DNA from: Leptotrichia sp. OH3620_COT-345
GTDB lineage: Bacteria > Fusobacteriota > Fusobacteriia > Fusobacteriales > Leptotrichiaceae
Direction: 5' to 3'
Assembly (NCBI RefSeq): GCF_003932895.1
Contig: NZ_RQYW01000001.1
Coordinates: 124,001-188,000, forward strand
DNA length: 64,000 nt
In this document: piece by piece, positions 62,939 through 64,000 of the stretch
Position numbering within the stretch: the stretch's first letter is position 1
How the letters are laid out: the number at the start of each line of letters is the position of its first letter
The notes under the pieces: generated by a model
What the model was told of the DNA's origin: nothing
Database searches by the model: none
What the model saw: the letters and a program-made list of their open reading frames with translations, nothing else
Program-made: the position numbers and the translations under genes

Positions 62939-63161
62939 AAACTACCCCTTTCAGTATTCAATAAATAAATTATAATAAATTTTTATTTTTAATGATATTT
63001 TTTCTTTAACTTTTTTATTATAACATAATTTTTCCATTTCTTACAAAAAAATATTACAAAAATATTCTTTAAGTAAACCGCTATTTTTATATATTTTCTA
63101 AGAACATTAAAAGTTTTTAATGTTAATATTAGCTATAATATTAAATTACAAGAGGTGAATT

Positions 63162-63674
63162 ATGAAAAATTTTTTTAAATTGATATTTTTTTTGATTATT
63201 TTTACAATAATAGGAAGCGGAGTATACATTTATTCGCAAAATCAAGTAAAAATACCCGATACAATGGTTCAAACCGCAGTAAATTCAAAATTTCCTTTGG
63301 AAAAATCTTATCCCTTAGGAAAAATAAAACTTTATAATCCTAAAACATATTTTGAAAATGATAAATTAATAATAGAAACAGAATATCTGAATGATGCTCT
63401 TAATGATAAAATTAGCGGAACTATGACATTTGAAACTGATTTGAAATACGATCTTATAGATGCAAAACTTTATCTTAATAATTTTAAACTTATAAAGCTA
63501 ACAAAAGAAAGAAAAAATATTGACATCGGTACAAAACCTATTATAAGAACTGCTTTAAACTTTTCTTTCAGTCAGTTGGAAAAAAAAGAACTTATAAATT
63601 TAAAACAAATTGAAAAATTTCAAATGATAAAGGATATTAAAATAGAAAATAATAAAGTAGTTGTGATAAAATAA
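63162..63674 (+). CDS. DUF1439-like membrane-anchored protein
   Basis: A 170 aa protein with an N-terminal membrane anchor (residues 4-22), then a beta-rich domain resembling DUF1439/YceB: VQTAVNSKFPLEKSYPLGKIKLYNP matches the family's entry in three short pieces, followed by alternating strands and a C-terminal VVVIK. Function unknown; likely faces the periplasm. It diverges from rapZ, with AAGAGGTGAATT before the ATG. Confidence 0.72.
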   Translation: MKNFFKLIFFLIIFTIIGSGVYIYSQNQVKIPDTMVQTAVNSKFPLEKSYPLGKIKLYNPKTYFENDKLIIETEYLNDALNDKISGTMTFETDLKYDLIDAKLYLNNFKLIKLTKERKNIDIGTKPIIRTALNFSFSQLEKKELINLKQIEKFQMIKDIKIENNKVVVIK

Positions 63675-63688
63675 AAAAATTTTCTTTG

Positions 63689-63719
63689 TGAGGGTCTATC
63701 ATTGCCCTCATATTTTTAC
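63689..63719 (+). terminator. Terminator of the DUF1439-like gene
   Basis: TGAGGG (63689-63694) pairs with CCCTCA (63705-63710), followed by TATTTTT. Confidence 0.75.
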
Positions 63720-63762
63720 TATAGAATGCAAAGTTTTTATTATTTCAAAAATATGTATCATA

Positions 63763-63817
63763 CTTAAATATATCCAAGCTTTTTTAAAAAAAATTTGGAT
63801 ATATTTAAGATTTTTTG
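63763..63817. terminator. Bidirectional hairpin before rarA end
   Basis: A 15-base perfect stem, CTTAAATATATCCAA (63763-63777) with TTGGATATATTTAAG (63795-63809), and T/A-rich flanks. On the minus strand it is past the rarA stop, so it probably ends that gene. Confidence 0.75.
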
Positions 63818-63844
63818 AAAAAGTTTAAAAATAGGCTCTATACT

Positions 63845-64000
63845 CTATTTTTCTCTCCACAGTTTCTCCATTCTTTCATTTGCAGCATTTTCAAATTTAT
63901 TATCTCCATGCTCATAAAACTTATTTTTTTTTATCATATAATCTTGCTTTACAAAATTTCCTTCATAGTTGTGAGGATATTTATAATCTTTAGCTCCTAA
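63845..64000 (-). CDS. rarA: Replication-associated recombination protein RarA, 3' end only
   Basis: Only the last 51 codons are in the window. The ending KYPHNYEGNFVKQDYM, FYEHGDNKFE and ERMEKLW matches the C terminus of RarA/MgsA (typical form YKYPHDYPGxWVxQxYLP...YYxPxxxGxExxIxxRLxxLW). RarA is an AAA+ ATPase at stalled forks. The start lies beyond the right edge. TAG stop at 63845-63847. Confidence 0.85.
   Translation of the reverse strand, partial: LGAKDYKYPHNYEGNFVKQDYMIKKNKFYEHGDNKFENAANERMEKLWREK

Noticed and set aside
1-64000. CRISPR arrays, prophage, rRNA, integrases or complete transposons
   Set aside because: No regular direct repeats, phage structural genes, rRNA motifs or transposase genes were found on either strand.

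Overview
The window looks like chromosome from an AT-rich member of the Fusobacteriota, most likely a Leptotrichia-like organism. This is inference from base composition, gene content (type III glutamine synthetase, single-chain L-serine dehydratase, NupNOPQ-type nucleoside uptake, autotransporter-like surface protein) and gene style; no rRNA is present to settle it. Almost every gene lies on the minus strand. The plus-strand exceptions are a small carbonic anhydrase, an NlpC/P60 hydrolase, a phospholipase-D-like lipoprotein, glutamine synthetase, one tRNA-Leu and a DUF1439-like protein.

Region by region (minus-strand genes in order of transcription run right to left). 1-3,990: acpP, fabF, rnc, coaD and the start of radA, led by a good promoter and a terminator-like attenuator after acpP. 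4-7.4 kb: a small unknown protein, decayed AT-rich DNA, a MITE-like repeat and the hybrid-cluster protein gene hcp with a CRP/FNR-type site at about -41.5. 7.7-13.5 kb: HD hydrolase, rluD, rnhB, yraN, a zinc ribbon, a comF-like gene and a secreted GH13 homologue that has lost its catalytic residues. 13.6-16.7 kb: DUF896 protein, HAD phosphatase, asparaginase and a TruA-like protein ending in a KH motif. 17-20 kb: thymidine kinase fused to a BioD-like domain, thrB, and a serA pseudogene. 20-25.7 kb: NlpC/P60, cutC, PHP phosphatase, a secreted protein, an ACP phosphodiesterase and serine dehydratase. 25.7-29.3 kb: decayed DNA with a second MITE-like copy, a nitroreductase and a PLD-like lipoprotein. 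29.4-33.1 kb: rpmF, two paralogous membrane proteins, fabH, a membrane protein and fabD. 33.2-40.4 kb: DUF389 protein, an alpha/beta hydrolase broken by an in-frame TGA, glutamine synthetase, tRNA-Leu(CAG), typA. 40.8-48.4 kb: an orphan substrate-binding lipoprotein, a YetF/DUF3290 pair with a T11-tract frameshift, HU, a calcium-type P-ATPase, an IS-end relic and a truncated autotransporter-like protein. 48.5-59.1 kb: a nucleoside uptake and salvage block (nupO, nupP, nupQ, nupN, pdp, deoC, deoB, deoD, cdd). 59.2-64 kb: rapZ, uvrC, an unknown exported protein, a DUF1439-like protein and the 3' end of rarA.

How it fits together: nucleosides enter through the ABC transporter, are cleaved by Pdp and DeoD (cytidine first deaminated by Cdd), and the deoxyribose-1-phosphate is converted by DeoB and DeoC to glyceraldehyde-3-phosphate and acetaldehyde. 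Thymidine kinase recovers thymidine. Loss of serA beside an intact serine dehydratase and an asparaginase suggests an organism that eats amino acids rather than making them. At least four genes are visibly broken or decaying (serA, an NTF2-like gene, the alpha/beta hydrolase, a relic near 26.2 kb), and the DUF3290 gene carries a homopolymer frameshift. I found no CRISPR array, prophage, rRNA or complete insertion sequence. The most unusual items are fusion and pseudoenzyme proteins within otherwise ordinary housekeeping DNA; I do not see a wholly new multi-gene system.
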